Assembly: GCA_012295275.1 (NCBI GenBank)
Contig: CM022671.1
Coordinates: 15,950,456 to 16,014,455 of the forward strand
From: Chrysomallon squamiferum
Taxonomy: Eukaryota > Mollusca > Gastropoda > Neomphalida > Peltospiridae
Length of the DNA stretch: 64,000 bases
Direction of reading: 5' to 3'
Shown: piece by piece, positions 1 to 21,657 of the stretch
How positions within the stretch are numbered: the stretch's first letter is position 1
Layout of the letters: each line of letters opens with the position of its first letter
Translations under genes and position numbers: made by a program
Notes under the pieces: model-generated
The model's database searches: none
Told to the model about the DNA's origin: nothing
What the model saw: the letters and a program-made list of their open reading frames with translations, nothing else

Positions 1-1
1 T

Positions 2-104
<103 letters not shown>

Positions 105-169
105 GCAAACAATCACATGCACCCTCAGTATACTTTGTTCAATATACATTTTCAGGATTTTAAGCCTAC

Positions 170-3100
170 CATGACAAACTGTCCTCGGAAAGTTTCGACT
201 GATGTAAAAGGAAACAGTTGAAGAATTTCTCTTCCCACTTGCCGTTTCATGTCTCTGTATGTTGTAGCTAGTGAAATAATAAAACACAATTTACTTCAGT
301 AAAATTCTCTAAACTGCTATCAAGTGTAAATTAAAAACTGGTAAAAATATTAATTTATAACACATATACATTAAAAAAAAAAAAAAAAAACATTCAATTT
401 ATGTAACAACAGTAGCATACTTCAATCATATTTTAAATATTAATAAACAAAAATGTCTTAATTTGCAGTTACATTTTAAAAATTATTAACAGTTCTACAA
501 ACAATCCTATATAACCCTGTGGCAGCACATGGTGAAAATGATCATTTGATGAAACAAAATAAACCACATTCCAGTGATTATGCAATGCATTGGGGTGCAA
601 TGTCAAAGATTTTAGATGATTCTTGGCAAATTTAGTGCATAGTTTTAGCATAATCTCATTAATTAAGATCTTGACAGGTCACACAAAAACACAAAGAACA
701 TGTTTTACTGACTGATTTCAGCAAAAAAACATGTACAGACATGAAAGTCGAGATGTTTTAAAAAATACTGACCTATTGATGCTTTGGACTGCATTAATAG
801 GCTGAAACTCAAAATTAATTTGTACGGCATGTGACTGGTTATCCTATGCCACCTACAATTAATATATTAATAACTTACTAATGAAAAATTCAGAGATGGC
901 TGTAGAAATTTCTGGACTGGTTGGATCCTCACATATGTCTGCAAATATCTGTAACAAAGTAGCATAATAACAACTGATTTTCACAGCAAATCTAACCATT
1001 TATATACTTTTTTAAATTACTATCACTGTAGACATTCTTCTTCTCCCACTAAGATGGTAACTTTGCACATATTTGCAAAACTGTTTGCTAATACTCTCTA
1101 GTAAGAAGTTACAAATATTATCTGAAATGTCCTGCACTTGAATTCTGTGAAAATTAGTTTGAGAAAAACATATTATTTTTGTACTAACCTTTTTTAAGGT
1201 AAAGATGTCTTTGGTTCTCAGCAGCAGATAGTGAAGTATGGCATGTCTTGTTGTCCACTTAGCAGTCTGAAAACACTGCAACATCAAATCTACATTGACT
1301 GCCATCTGCCACACACAGCCACTGTGAGAGTCATAACCAGTGACAGCTACAATTTAATACAATGTCATAAATACCAGACGTCTGCTAATATCAGCAATGA
1401 TGAAAATGGGGAGATGTGGAGGTTTCCCTCCATTTTTTTTGGTTTCCAGACTATGTCTGATATCTTTACTAGCATGGAGTCAGAAATGTTTGTTTAACAA
1501 AACAACAGCGCAAGAGGAAACGGTTTATTAAATATTTGTAAACATCAGAATGGTGCAGTCTGTGAAAATGAGCATGTCTTCAGATCGATGAAACAAATAA
1601 ATGATGAAGAAATATTCAGTTTATAACCTCCACTACCCCTTCTTTCCCACCTGAGATTTAGCATAACCTAGTCTATGAAACCATTGCCATCACTGAATAT
1701 CAGCCTTTTATTGTATACAGGAGATATGTACATTGAATAAATAGTTTACATAAATACTGTAACTATTCCAGTGATTGTTTTATTTTACTGGTCATTAATC
1801 TTTCAAAACAATAAGCTTGAGAAGATACATGGAAACCAACATTTTCCTGTTCAATCAGATTCAGTTTTTCTTTTTTATATATGAAATGACCTAACAGTGA
1901 AAATATAATTTTTAGTTAAATATCTAAACTTATAGCTGAGGATGTTCATTTTGATGTTCTCAAATTAGAAAGACTTAACAAAATCTAAGTTTTTATAAAA
2001 ACAATGTTCAAGGCACTTACCAGAAATGTATTTGCAGAAGTCTGTACAGGGTGTTAATGTTTCAATGTTACAAGCAGAATCACTGATCACAAAAAATCTG
2101 TCTTCAGTCGCAGGATCCTCTGGAGGAGGTGCTGTTTGTTTATCAGAATCCTAAGTTAAAACGAAAAACAAACAATAGACTTTATCTTGTTATTTCAGCG
2201 CTATCGTATTAGCATGTTACTCTAAATATCATACCTGTTATAAAAATTAAATTTAAATTATAGTATTATATATAATAGTAATAGTAGTATTAGTATGAGA
2301 ACAGTGTTATTTTGTAAAAATAATTTTAATGACATCATTTGATATGTACACTTACACAAATTTAAGATTATTCCCATATAAACAATGCAAATGTTCATAC
2401 CCACACACAAACACAAGCGCGGGCACACACAGACACACATACACAGAAATATACATATAAGCAATTAAAAATGGCCTACGAAACATTAATAATCCTGTGA
2501 GTTAAATAATTTATATTACTTGAAAATGAATGGACATTTGTTTGTGTTCTCTGTCTTCTTCATCTGAAGTAAAACTCTGAACCTTGGAAGATATTTTTCC
2601 TTTCATCAGAGCATTTTCATCTAAAACAATGACAGAGTACAGCTTGAGTATTGTAAAAATTGACACTTTTTATTACACATGTTAAAACTATTTTTTACTG
2701 TTTAGAATAAAAGTTGATGATCAACAAATCTTAAAGATATTTCTTCATATCAAACAATTTCTCAATTTATATTTTTATGTTTACTTCTGCTGAAAGAGAA
2801 ATCATAGATTTAATATATCACAGACATTTGGTAATTTGTTTTTGGAAATCCTTTAACACAAAAGAGTCACTCACATTCATGGTAAGCAACACTAACAAAA
2901 TTTGTCCAAATAATATCTTTTAAACATAGGAATACTGAATTAATTTGAGAAATTAACTTGTGTTATTAATTTTCATAAACAATATTGTCATTGTATTGGC
3001 AGAATGGTGAACAAGATGAATCTTATTATTATTATTATTTCTACTGGTTTTTTTAATTCGATTACTCGTTTTTATGGTCCAGACAATGTAAATTGTAAGC

Positions 3101-4945
3101 AATATGTATGCTCTAGATGGGACATAAAAGAAGACAAAACTTGTATAATAAACAAAAAATGGCCTATGAAAAAAATAGATAAACATACCTCTACAGATAT
3201 ACATCTAAAAGTAACAAGCTGCTTAGTGAATATTTCACTCTGAAAATCTCCTATAAAAAAATATGCCTCATTTTTAAGAAATATTTGTCAAAAATGATTT
3301 TACATTTTTACTAATGTTTAGTTTTAGGGACCGCAGAGGAATATTAAAATGACACGTACTGTGCAGCATTATGTGGTGACATGGTTCATACTCGCTGCTC
3401 ACATTCAACAAGTGGACAAAGTAACCAGGTAACAGAACCATTAAATAATCTCCTGAAGAAAACAAAAAAAATAATGTCAATGATGGACAAACTTTTTAAT
3501 ATGATCTTTTTGGTTTACCACATATAAAACGGTATTCACACTAATTTAAAACATGACAAAACTCAGTACAACTATTGTCTGGTTTGGTGTGAAAAAAAAA
3601 ATGTAGTTAAATCAATTATGTAATAATTAGACAGCAAATTAACTAAAAAACAAAAACAGAAAATATCAATAATCTATTATTTTAATTTTGCTTAAAGCAT
3701 TGACAGACCATTAATATTGCAATGAAACATGTTGCTTTTCTTTGGTGCTTAATATACATAATTAAACATGTATTTAAAATATGATAAGAAATTCTACTGA
3801 GAAATGATATTAATATTTTTTCAAAAAATGTTTCTTAATGAATATAGTCTTTGATTTGCAAGTACAAATATACATCATACATTTGCATGTGTACATGCAG
3901 TCATGCACATTCGACATAAACACACATACTAGCACACATACCCATCCAGTGAAAAGACAGCCTTTTGTTGTGTGGCAACCCAGAAACACTTCCACAGATT
4001 GTTTTAGCTGTGAAAGAAAAGATATCAAAGATGAATACTGAATTGTAAAACATGGCAATCAAACATAATAATTGACATTTTTAAAACAATTAATATTCTA
4101 ACTAAAGTGGTTTTAAGTTCATCATCCAAATGTTTAACTACCAATTTTGCTTTAAAATAAATATTGTTCTATGTGACAAATTTCTAAAGCAAAATTGAGA
4201 CAAGTAGATACTAATTTTACTCTATAAAAAAACTAAGTTAATTTTAAAATTATGTCTCTAAGGTATAATATTAAAATTCATGTATTACATTTTCTTTTTT
4301 TTTCTTTTTTTTAAAACTGTAACATCCATATTAAAATCTCAGTGATGTTTTTTTTTTACATTGGTATTTTCTGAAGAGCTATAACTCTTGCTCTACATAA
4401 AACTCAAGATTCTATCAGCTGCCTGTGAATTTCATGTAGACAAGGACGAAGATTATATAAGATTGTTATACAGCTCTAATCTAAAACTGTGAGACTGCAG
4501 AGGAAAATTTAAATAATAAATTACAATAAATGTTTTTACCAGCCTAAAAAATTTTAAAATTTACATCTGTCAGACATTTTGTGTCTTCATTACTTACCAT
4601 GATGAGTCATACATATGTAATAACAGATCCCATCTTCATCGTGGCTGGTCTGAAAATGATAAAACAATATGAAATTACACACTGTTATTTTAATCTATTA
4701 TTTTTTTATCATTATATTTAAAGGAATAAACTTTTGAATTTATCATTAAACACATATTTTCTAATATAAAATATTTTTTATCTTTTTAATATATGTAATA
4801 ACTTACTGTATGATCTCTTCTAGGTGCTGAGTGGTTTGTTTTTGTTTTGAAATGTTGGTAACAAACACAGAATGTGCCATTATTCAGGATCAAAACACAA
4901 ACATTCACTGCAGTGTCTGAAAATAAACAAAATAACTCAATTTCT

Positions 4946-4977
<32 letters not shown>

Positions 4978-7900
4978 GCCTGGGTATGTGTTTGTGTGTT
5001 ATGTATATACACTCTTAAAATACAAATTGCTGTTTGACATCTTATTATTTCATTTTAATATTAAGTCATGTTTTCTCTTTTAAAATAACTTTATGATAAA
5101 CAGACACACTTTATAAGTATGTATAAAAATATGTATATAAATATCCTAATTGTGAAAAATAAATTCAGTTAAACTGACAAAAGAAATATTTTAGGATTCT
5201 TCATGACAGTGCAAGTACTAAGAGTCTGTAACTAGATGTTTCGGGTTACAAACCTGGGATACCAGGGCAGAGAGGCTGATCTGTATAGTGAGACCTGAAA
5301 GAAACAACCATTTTCAAATCAGCATTAAAATAATTCTAACTGATAATTACTGATATTCTGTAATATATATTGATATAAGATTTATTAATTATCTGGATAA
5401 CAAGTGATATATTTGGATCTGTTACAGAACATCCATTGAAAATAATGACATAAACCTATTTTTTATATTCAATATATATGTTCAAATCAATTTAAAGATA
5501 TTAACAATAATATTTATAATATTTATGCAGGTTATTGTGTTACAAAAACCTGATGTATATATGTTAACAATATCTGTGTAGATGTTCACATTTCAGTTTG
5601 ACTTACCTGGAAGATGATCTAATTAAAGGAAATGGAAAATTCAAAGGCATCTGAAGCTAGAAAGAAAGAAAATAGTAATTTTAAAACAAAGAAAAATGTA
5701 ATAAATAACAAAAAAGTTATAAAATTTAACAAGAAGACATTTTTTAATAAAGAACAAAATATTCTCAAAGAAAGTAAAATGATCTATAGAGACTTTACAG
5801 TAATCCCATTGGAAAGTTAAAAAATAATAACCTAAATATGTTATCAATATTTATTCTCTGTAACAGAACATTATTATTGAAGTTAGTTGTAATTATTTCA
5901 AATATGTTACCATGTTGTCATATTTGGCATTTCGATAAAACTGTATAGTACAGAACTTCTGAAACGTGACGCTGTTTTCATCGTGGTTGTTGCAGATGTA
6001 GTGAAGACGTTGATGTTGTGTGTCCCACTGACACCACACAAACTTGCGAACAATCTGTTCTGTTTTTGGCTGTTCACACATGCACTACAATAAAATCATT
6101 TGTAGCATTCTCATCACTAACTTTACCTGTACATTTCCATGTTAGTAAAATCAATGATTTTTCAGAATGTTAATAAATTTTGTAAGCACATAAATAATTT
6201 TGAATTAACTAAAATAAAGAATATAACCTATAAAGTCCTACCAACAATTTGTTCTTGATGAGATATATTCTAAGTTATTAACTGATATAAAATAAAATAC
6301 AGTTGTTTTTCACATACACACACACACACACAAGCTTGTGTATGTTTGTGTGTGCACAACACAATGTTATCATGATTTTTATTTATTGGCAATTATTTAA
6401 TGGTTATTATAATGTGGTGCACTGTTATAAACAAGTAAGTTTTAAACATTAACAATAAAATCTATCTTATTTATTTTATAGAATGTAGCTTGATTTTATA
6501 CTTGTATATAAAGTATTAAAAGTATTGAATTGTTTTAATACATTTTATTTATTTTATTGATTTATATATTTTTAGAGATTTGTATTCACTCACAATTCCT
6601 CTTTCACCCATTTGAGCTAGTGAAATCTTGTACAGTGCAACAGCTGAAAACAAAAGAATATATTAAGTAAACAAATAACTAAGAAAATTTCTCAAAAGAT
6701 CATTTAAAATTTACTTTTTATTAACACTGGGGATGACACATTCAACAGTAAAGTCTGATTATAAATGAAATTTAGATCAGCTTTCAAATAAATTCACTAG
6801 CTATTTTTATTCGTCCAAAACTGTACTAAATTTAATACATACCTTAAAACATATACATTAACGTACATATATTCACTATTCAACCATTCAATGGTGGGGT
6901 TTTTTTTCTTAATTGGGATATTTATGCATGTTGCATGTATATATCATATGTGTGAATTTAAAAATATACACTACAGATGTTACAGGTAGGTATATGTGAA
7001 TTCATATATTTCAACAAATTATTAAAATTTCTTTCCCTGCCACTTTGATTAAGATATATATTGCATTATAATTTAAAGGCTATCATAAATAAAAATTATT
7101 CAGTTTATTCAATTTAATGACTGTCTAGGTATTTCAATAAATGTAGTATATCATAAATAAAAAATTATATCACTCAGCAACATGTTTCATGCATAAAATA
7201 AATAAGATAACTTGCATTCCTTGTGTATGAAAACAAGTAAGAATGCTTCCTTTGGTTTCTTTTCTACTGGATAGAGAAACTGAACTTTGAGAAAACTTGA
7301 CTTCTGTAAGTTGAGTGAAAACACCCTTGCTTTAGATGTCTTCAATTCAACCAAAAAACTTTCATACAGATCTGTGAAAAAAAAAAATAATAATAAATCA
7401 CATCCACATGCACATATCATATTAAAATTTACACTATTTAACTTTATCATACCTAAGTTTGAAAACTTTTTAAAACAAAATTACATTAGTTCAACAATAT
7501 TTGACTTAACAATATTAAATAAAGTAACTAAATTAAAATAAATATGTTAACATTTTAAAACAAGACATTTAACATAGAATAAGACATCCATATTTAACAA
7601 CAGTATAATTTTAAAAGCCATTTTCAAAACTGACGATTAGATAAAGTATGTAAATTAATCTACCTTTCCCAGATCTTCCCTCAGTTTTGTGTCTGCTTAA
7701 TGTTGTAAAAGCTAAAAAGGAAAAGACAAATATTTATTTCTAGAGAGATCTATAAACAAAAGTATAAGTAGAGAAAAGTTTGGTTCAACTAAACAGTGGT
7801 TCACCCTAAATAAAGTATTCTATACTTTGTATGAAATGTTGATATTCATTTGAGTGCTGTTTTATTATAATGATTTTAGTAGGTGTCACATCTGTACAGA

Positions 7901-9994
7901 AAAATGTAAATTGAAAATATTTTTATAAATCATTTTTCTTGCATATGTAGTAAATATCTTACTATAAAAATAAATGTATATGGGACAAATGATTTTTTTT
8001 TTTTTTTTTTTAAACTGTCATTCTACTGTGACCTTCATTAAAGTCCTGAATATAATATATATTTTCTGTAGAATCTTTGTTCATAATAAGCATGTTTCAT
8101 AGAACAATTTACATTTGGTCTAACACAAAGACTTGAAATGCAGAGCATTCTTTTTTTAAAAAAAAGTTTAAAGATTTGTTTAAATATATATAATACCTAA
8201 AAGTGTTTTTTCAGGATTGATAGAACAAGGACACAATATTCACTTTGCAGTCATATGTCCAGATAACCTAAAAATAAACAAGAGAAATATACTTTCAACA
8301 ACTAACATAAAGTTTTTTTTTTTAATTTAAAATCAGTACAGAACATATATATTTTCACTGATTCAGTATTAGATATAAAACCTGTATAAATATTGTTTCT
8401 AAAAACATTATTTTAAATTGGATAAATGTATTCATTTATGATAAAATAAAACAACAATACACAAATGTTGAATATTAAAATGTAAAACAAACAAGAAAAG
8501 AAGCAGTGTGACAAAAATATGTTCAGATGCATAATAACTCAATGAGACTTCAATATAATTATTTTTATAATAATACATACACACAACCAAAATTCTGTTG
8601 TGATTTCAGTGATTTTCTGTGATTTGGATTCCTATTTTTAATACATCAACTGATCAGTTCTACAAATAAAACCTTCTGCCACCTCATAATTGGGCAATGC
8701 ATGAAATTATTATTAATTTCCATTGCTGTTATCCCTAAAATGCAGGTCTGAAAGGGTTGAACTGAAATTTAGCTGAATAACTGCATTCTGTGCTCAAAAA
8801 TTAACAAAAACAAAATTTATAAAAAAAATTTAAATAAAACTTATTACCTGATTTTTCTGAGAAGCAGGATTATAAAATCCAACGTGAGTTACAGGATGGT
8901 TTGGTGGCTGATAGAACAAATAAAACAAATATTATTTAATTTTTAAAATTTATTATCAATATAAATCTATTAATACAATGCTGAAACATACTTAGATAAA
9001 ATAAAAGGTGCTATGTAAACATTAGGATATTATTTCATATATACTGTACTCTAAATTTAATGCTTATTCATCTTTTACTAAGTGAGTCTTTCAATCCATC
9101 AAGTCATTTTTATAATGTTTGTTTTTAATGATATACCATTTAAAGATATATTTTGGAGAAAAACAACATAACTAACTATACAATCCTGAAAACAAAAATT
9201 AAAAAATTGTATTCAGTGGTGTTGTATGAAATATGTCAATAGTGTGATAATGTTTAAAATGTATTTTAAAAATCAGTTTAAAATATAAGACACAGTGTCA
9301 TTAATAATATTATGTGGAGATGAAACATCCATTTTTGATAATAAGTACATTTGTGACAAACAATAACCCTACCCGTAACTTTAAACAGAACCCCAACCCT
9401 AAACCTAATTTTTTTTTAACCAAATTATGCAGCTATATCTTATTTTTATGACAATAAGCTTTATTTTAATACCACTCTAATCTTTGTAACTTGTATGGCT
9501 GTAAAGAAATACTTAGATGAACATTAGCAATAGTGGAAAATTCTTAGTCAAAAGCATTTGTATATAGCATTATAAATGTTTGACTTATTTTAAATTGTAT
9601 GTCATTAAATTAGATTTTTATGTGGCATTATTCTTCAGTATATAAAAAAGATCAGTTATAACATGATATTATTAAATGCTTGCTTGAAAGTCAGTATTGA
9701 TATATAATCCCTGATTTGAAGTTAACCTTTAATTTAAACATACTTTAATAATCAACACAGTGTAATGAGATAACTACTAAATGCAAGATACAAAAGAACA
9801 ACTGATACCTTTTCTTACAGTAAAAAAGAATCAAAGCAACAACAAACAAAAAATTGAAAATGAATTTTATAAATAAATAAATAAAAAAAATAATAATAAT
9901 AATAATAAAAATAATAATAATTAAAAACAAAAAATAATAATAAAAAAAAAAATGAAAAATAAAATGAAATGAAATGAAATGAAAATAAAATAAA

Positions 9995-10043
<49 letters not shown>

Positions 10044-10670
10044 TAATATAATAATAATATAAAATATATAATATAATAAATGCTGACCTCGGTTTTAGAA
10101 GAAATCACATCATTCCAGGTGTAAATGATTAAGCCATCCTTTTCCTGAGTGAGGATTTTTGGTTTCAAAACACCAGTATCTATCACACCCAGATATATAA
10201 AATGAGCATTATTTGTCTCTTTAACTTCATAACTAATTAAAATCTTTATTACTTAAATTTATAAATTATTATTAAAAATAATAGGTAATCTTGTCTCTAT
10301 AAAGAAATAAGATTAATGCTAAAAATATATAATTATTAAATCTTTATTACTTAAAATAATATATTACTGATTGTTGTTGTTTCATAAAATTGTAAGGATT
10401 ATTAAAAAACAGTATTATTAAAATCTTTATTATTTAAAAAGCTATGCTTTAATGTTATTTATAATGATTATTTGCTGGCATCATCTCATCGTACTTCAAC
10501 AAGTGTTAGGCTAAACAGTAAACGTAGGGAGAAAGTAGAAGGGGGAAAAAAAGAAAGATTTAATAATTTTGAAGCAAAATTCTACCAGAAATTCCCAGTT
10601 CTGTTCTTCTTTTATTTAAATAGGTCCTGACTGTTAAAAGTAAATCGAATGACATTTTCACTTCAATCAT
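170..10670 (-). CDS. GSAP: Gamma-secretase-activating protein homologue, N-terminal 19 exons (3' end off window)
   Basis: In mammals GSAP is a cytosolic protein reported to modulate gamma-secretase and amyloid production. Exons, high to low: 10586-10670, 10088-10179, 8848-8907, 8197-8267, 7664-7711, 7216-7371, 6594-6643, 5911-6084, 5607-5656, 5254-5294, 4807-4916, 4598-4649, 3942-4007, 3360-3452, 2520-2620, 2021-2150, 1189-1346, 879-948, 170-267. Every junction keeps phase once one extra base in 8197-8267 is discounted. Together they encode about 568 residues; human GSAP is about 854. Recognisable stretches against remembered vertebrate GSAP are IIYTWND, CSINPEKTLLA, VQFLYP, KFVWCQWD, FCVCY and LLPGYFVHLLNV. 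The C-terminal region, including the mammalian 16-kDa active fragment, should lie left of the window. Start: ATG at 10670 (MIEVKMSFDLLL); the first-exon call is the weakest. Oddities: a one-base frameshift in exon 4 and a GC donor after exon 6. Identity is firm; exact ends are inferred. Confidence 0.87.
4949..4977. repeat. (TA)n microsatellite in GSAP intron
   Basis: About 14 AT units, 32 bp from the acceptor of exon 11. Confidence 0.93.
8197..8267 (-). other. GSAP: GSAP exon 4 with single-base frameshift
   Basis: This 71-nt exon opens in phase 0 and reads VIWTYDCKVNIVS, then hits a stop. The family motif CSINPEKTLLA continues in another frame. Dropping one A/T at 8227-8228 gives a 70-nt exon that joins both motifs without a gap and leaves phase 1, exactly what exon 5 (7664-7711) needs. 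No other AG acceptor in the exon avoids a stop. It may be an assembly or sequencing indel, a disrupting allele, or a real frameshift. Confidence 0.8.
9870..10079. repeat. AAT/AAAT low-complexity block next to GSAP exon 2
   Basis: About 210 bp of imperfect AAT, AAAT and AAATG units end at the GSAP exon 2 donor. It creates long artificial Ile/Phe/Tyr frames on the minus strand. Confidence 0.93.
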
Positions 10671-11486
10671 TTTGATGTAAGTAAATACTAAGTAAATTAC
10701 AATCACGTGAAGAATTAATTTAATCGAGCCCGGAAGTACTTTCGTTTTAGGGAATAAATATAAGACAGGTGGAGATAACTGGTCACAAGTGTAAACAAAT
10801 AAAAAACATGTAATAGAAACATGCTGCACATGCAGTTCGTGATATGTATTATTAATGTTACTGTCACTGTTTATATTAGGCGTAAATATGTATTCCACCA
10901 GTTTCAAAGGGCACTTTTTTGTTTAAAAAAATAATGATAATAATAAGAAGAATGAGTAGAAGAATATATATATATATATATATTCCTTCAATTAATGTTT
11001 TTCTTCCCCTCCCCATTTATATAAAACGAATTACACCTAATCCCAAAGTTACATTTTATACAAATAAAAGCACACAAGTATTAACTTCGATATAAAGTTG
11101 TTTTGTATACACTGTTAGAACAAATTAAGCATTTTTTTTTTTTTTTTTTCAAATATATTGTTTTCCCGTTGAATTTCACAAATTTTCTCTTACTGTTTTT
11201 CACGAATTTGTGAAGGGCAGTTACACTCCCACCACTTGAGTCTTACTCCTGTGCATACCATGACCACGTGCACATTTAACATCTAATGTTTTTTATATAT
11301 ATATATATATAAAATACTAATAATTAATTTTAAAAAAAAGCAGCAGTATATGGTTTTTAGCTCTTTCCACTTTAAATTTGTTAAATTTTATTAATAATAA
11401 TTGCTGGATGTTGTCTTAACACTAACTGAAGTAATTCATCGTTGATTTTTTTTTTTTTTTTTTTTTTTTTTATTTTTTTTAATAAT

Positions 11487-11568
<82 letters not shown>

Positions 11569-11794
11569 ATATTTTATCTTTTGGATTTTGTCTTGTTTTG
11601 AAAATTTTAGAATAACTTTATTCAGGTATCTGTTGTAAGCAGCTGTAATTATCATTTTGAGAAAACGTAAGTCTGTTTTCCTAGAGAAAGTCCATTCCGC
11701 ATTTTACACTTATCCTTTTACGTTCAGCTGTTCTCATCGGAGAGTAAATCAGTAGTCGTGGCGTGGTAGAAATTGAATAGTATTTTGCACACAG
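10671..11794. promoter_or_regulatory. Head-to-head promoter interval between GSAP and RTCB
   Basis: GSAP starts leftward at 10670. RTCB is transcribed rightward from a probable non-coding first exon ending at 11794, where CACACAG is followed by GTAATT; its coding exon has a matching acceptor ending at 12338. The interval of about 1.1 kb holds relatively GC-rich patches near 10720-10760 and 11690-11770, and a long T-run plus (TA)n block at 11449-11565. Core promoter elements were not identified; a shared bidirectional promoter is inferred from layout only. Confidence 0.45.
11449..11565. repeat. Poly-T and (TA)n block between GSAP and RTCB
   Basis: A T-run of about 22 bp and a short AT stretch are followed by about 38 TA units. 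Confidence 0.95.
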
Positions 11795-12347
11795 GTAATT
11801 TTTTTTGTAAATATTTAATGTTAAAGATTGTACCTTTCTTTAAAGCCCAAAATGTTTTAAAACACTGTTTTCAGCCGAAGACTTAAACTTTGGAGCATTC
11901 AGTGTTATAATCACTATTGCATTCTTAAACGTATAACCGGGCCTGGTACATCTGTCAGTGTATGTGTATCTGTGTGTCTGTCTGATCAATTATAATATTT
12001 AATTTTTTTCAATAAATGTTCTTCTAATTTAAATCAAAACTAAATAACACAAACATTAGTTGTGTTATAAAAAAAATAATAGTAATAATAATAAAAACAA
12101 ATAACCGGTATTATTCTTTACGTCTATTATTACATATTTCTAATTTTTCTGTAATACTACTAATAGTATGGTGCAATTAGTTATTTCCCTTCCTTCATAA
12201 AAATCTGAAAAAAAAAATTCGGTGAATGGTAAATTATTTTAATGAAATAATATGTCTGGAACTCAAAACTTGGTGATAGATTACTAATGTATTATTAATT
12301 ATACTTTAAATTTTTATTGTTGTTGATTATTTAAGCAGATATCAAAG

Positions 12348-21527
<9,180 letters not shown>

Positions 21528-21651
21528 ACCAATAACTTCACAAACTGTTAGTGCTAAATGACCGAAAGCTCATGACAGTCTTTTACTGGAAAACAGTACA
21601 TTTGGATCACCTGATATTTCATTTATTATTCAGTAGTTCTTCCTAGAGAAA

Positions 21652-21657
21652 AATAAA
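21652..21657 (+). promoter_or_regulatory. RTCB polyadenylation signal (AATAAA)
   Basis: AATAAA lies 125 bp after the RTCB stop codon in an AT-rich tail. Its position gives a short 3' UTR; cleavage-site evidence is lacking. Confidence 0.5.

Noticed and set aside
469-651. 60-codon open frame on the minus strand at the left edge
   Set aside because: It lies between GSAP exons 18 and 19, which join in phase without it, and no motif was recognised.
8197-8267. In-frame TGA read as selenocysteine in GSAP
   Set aside because: Reading through TGA does not recover the family motif; a one-base shift does, and it also fixes the phase.
9363-9410. CCCTA/CCCTAA-like words resembling telomeric repeat
   Set aside because: Only four irregular copies, inside a GSAP intron; not a real array.
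9745-10087. Ile/Phe/Tyr-rich membrane-like protein
   Set aside because: Frame through an AAT/AAAT block; only the flanking GSAP exon 2 is real.
10560-10907. 115-codon minus-strand frame upstream of GSAP
   Set aside because: Only its last part (from 10670) fits GSAP exon 1 by phase and similarity. The longer N-terminus has no family resemblance and is probably 5' UTR.
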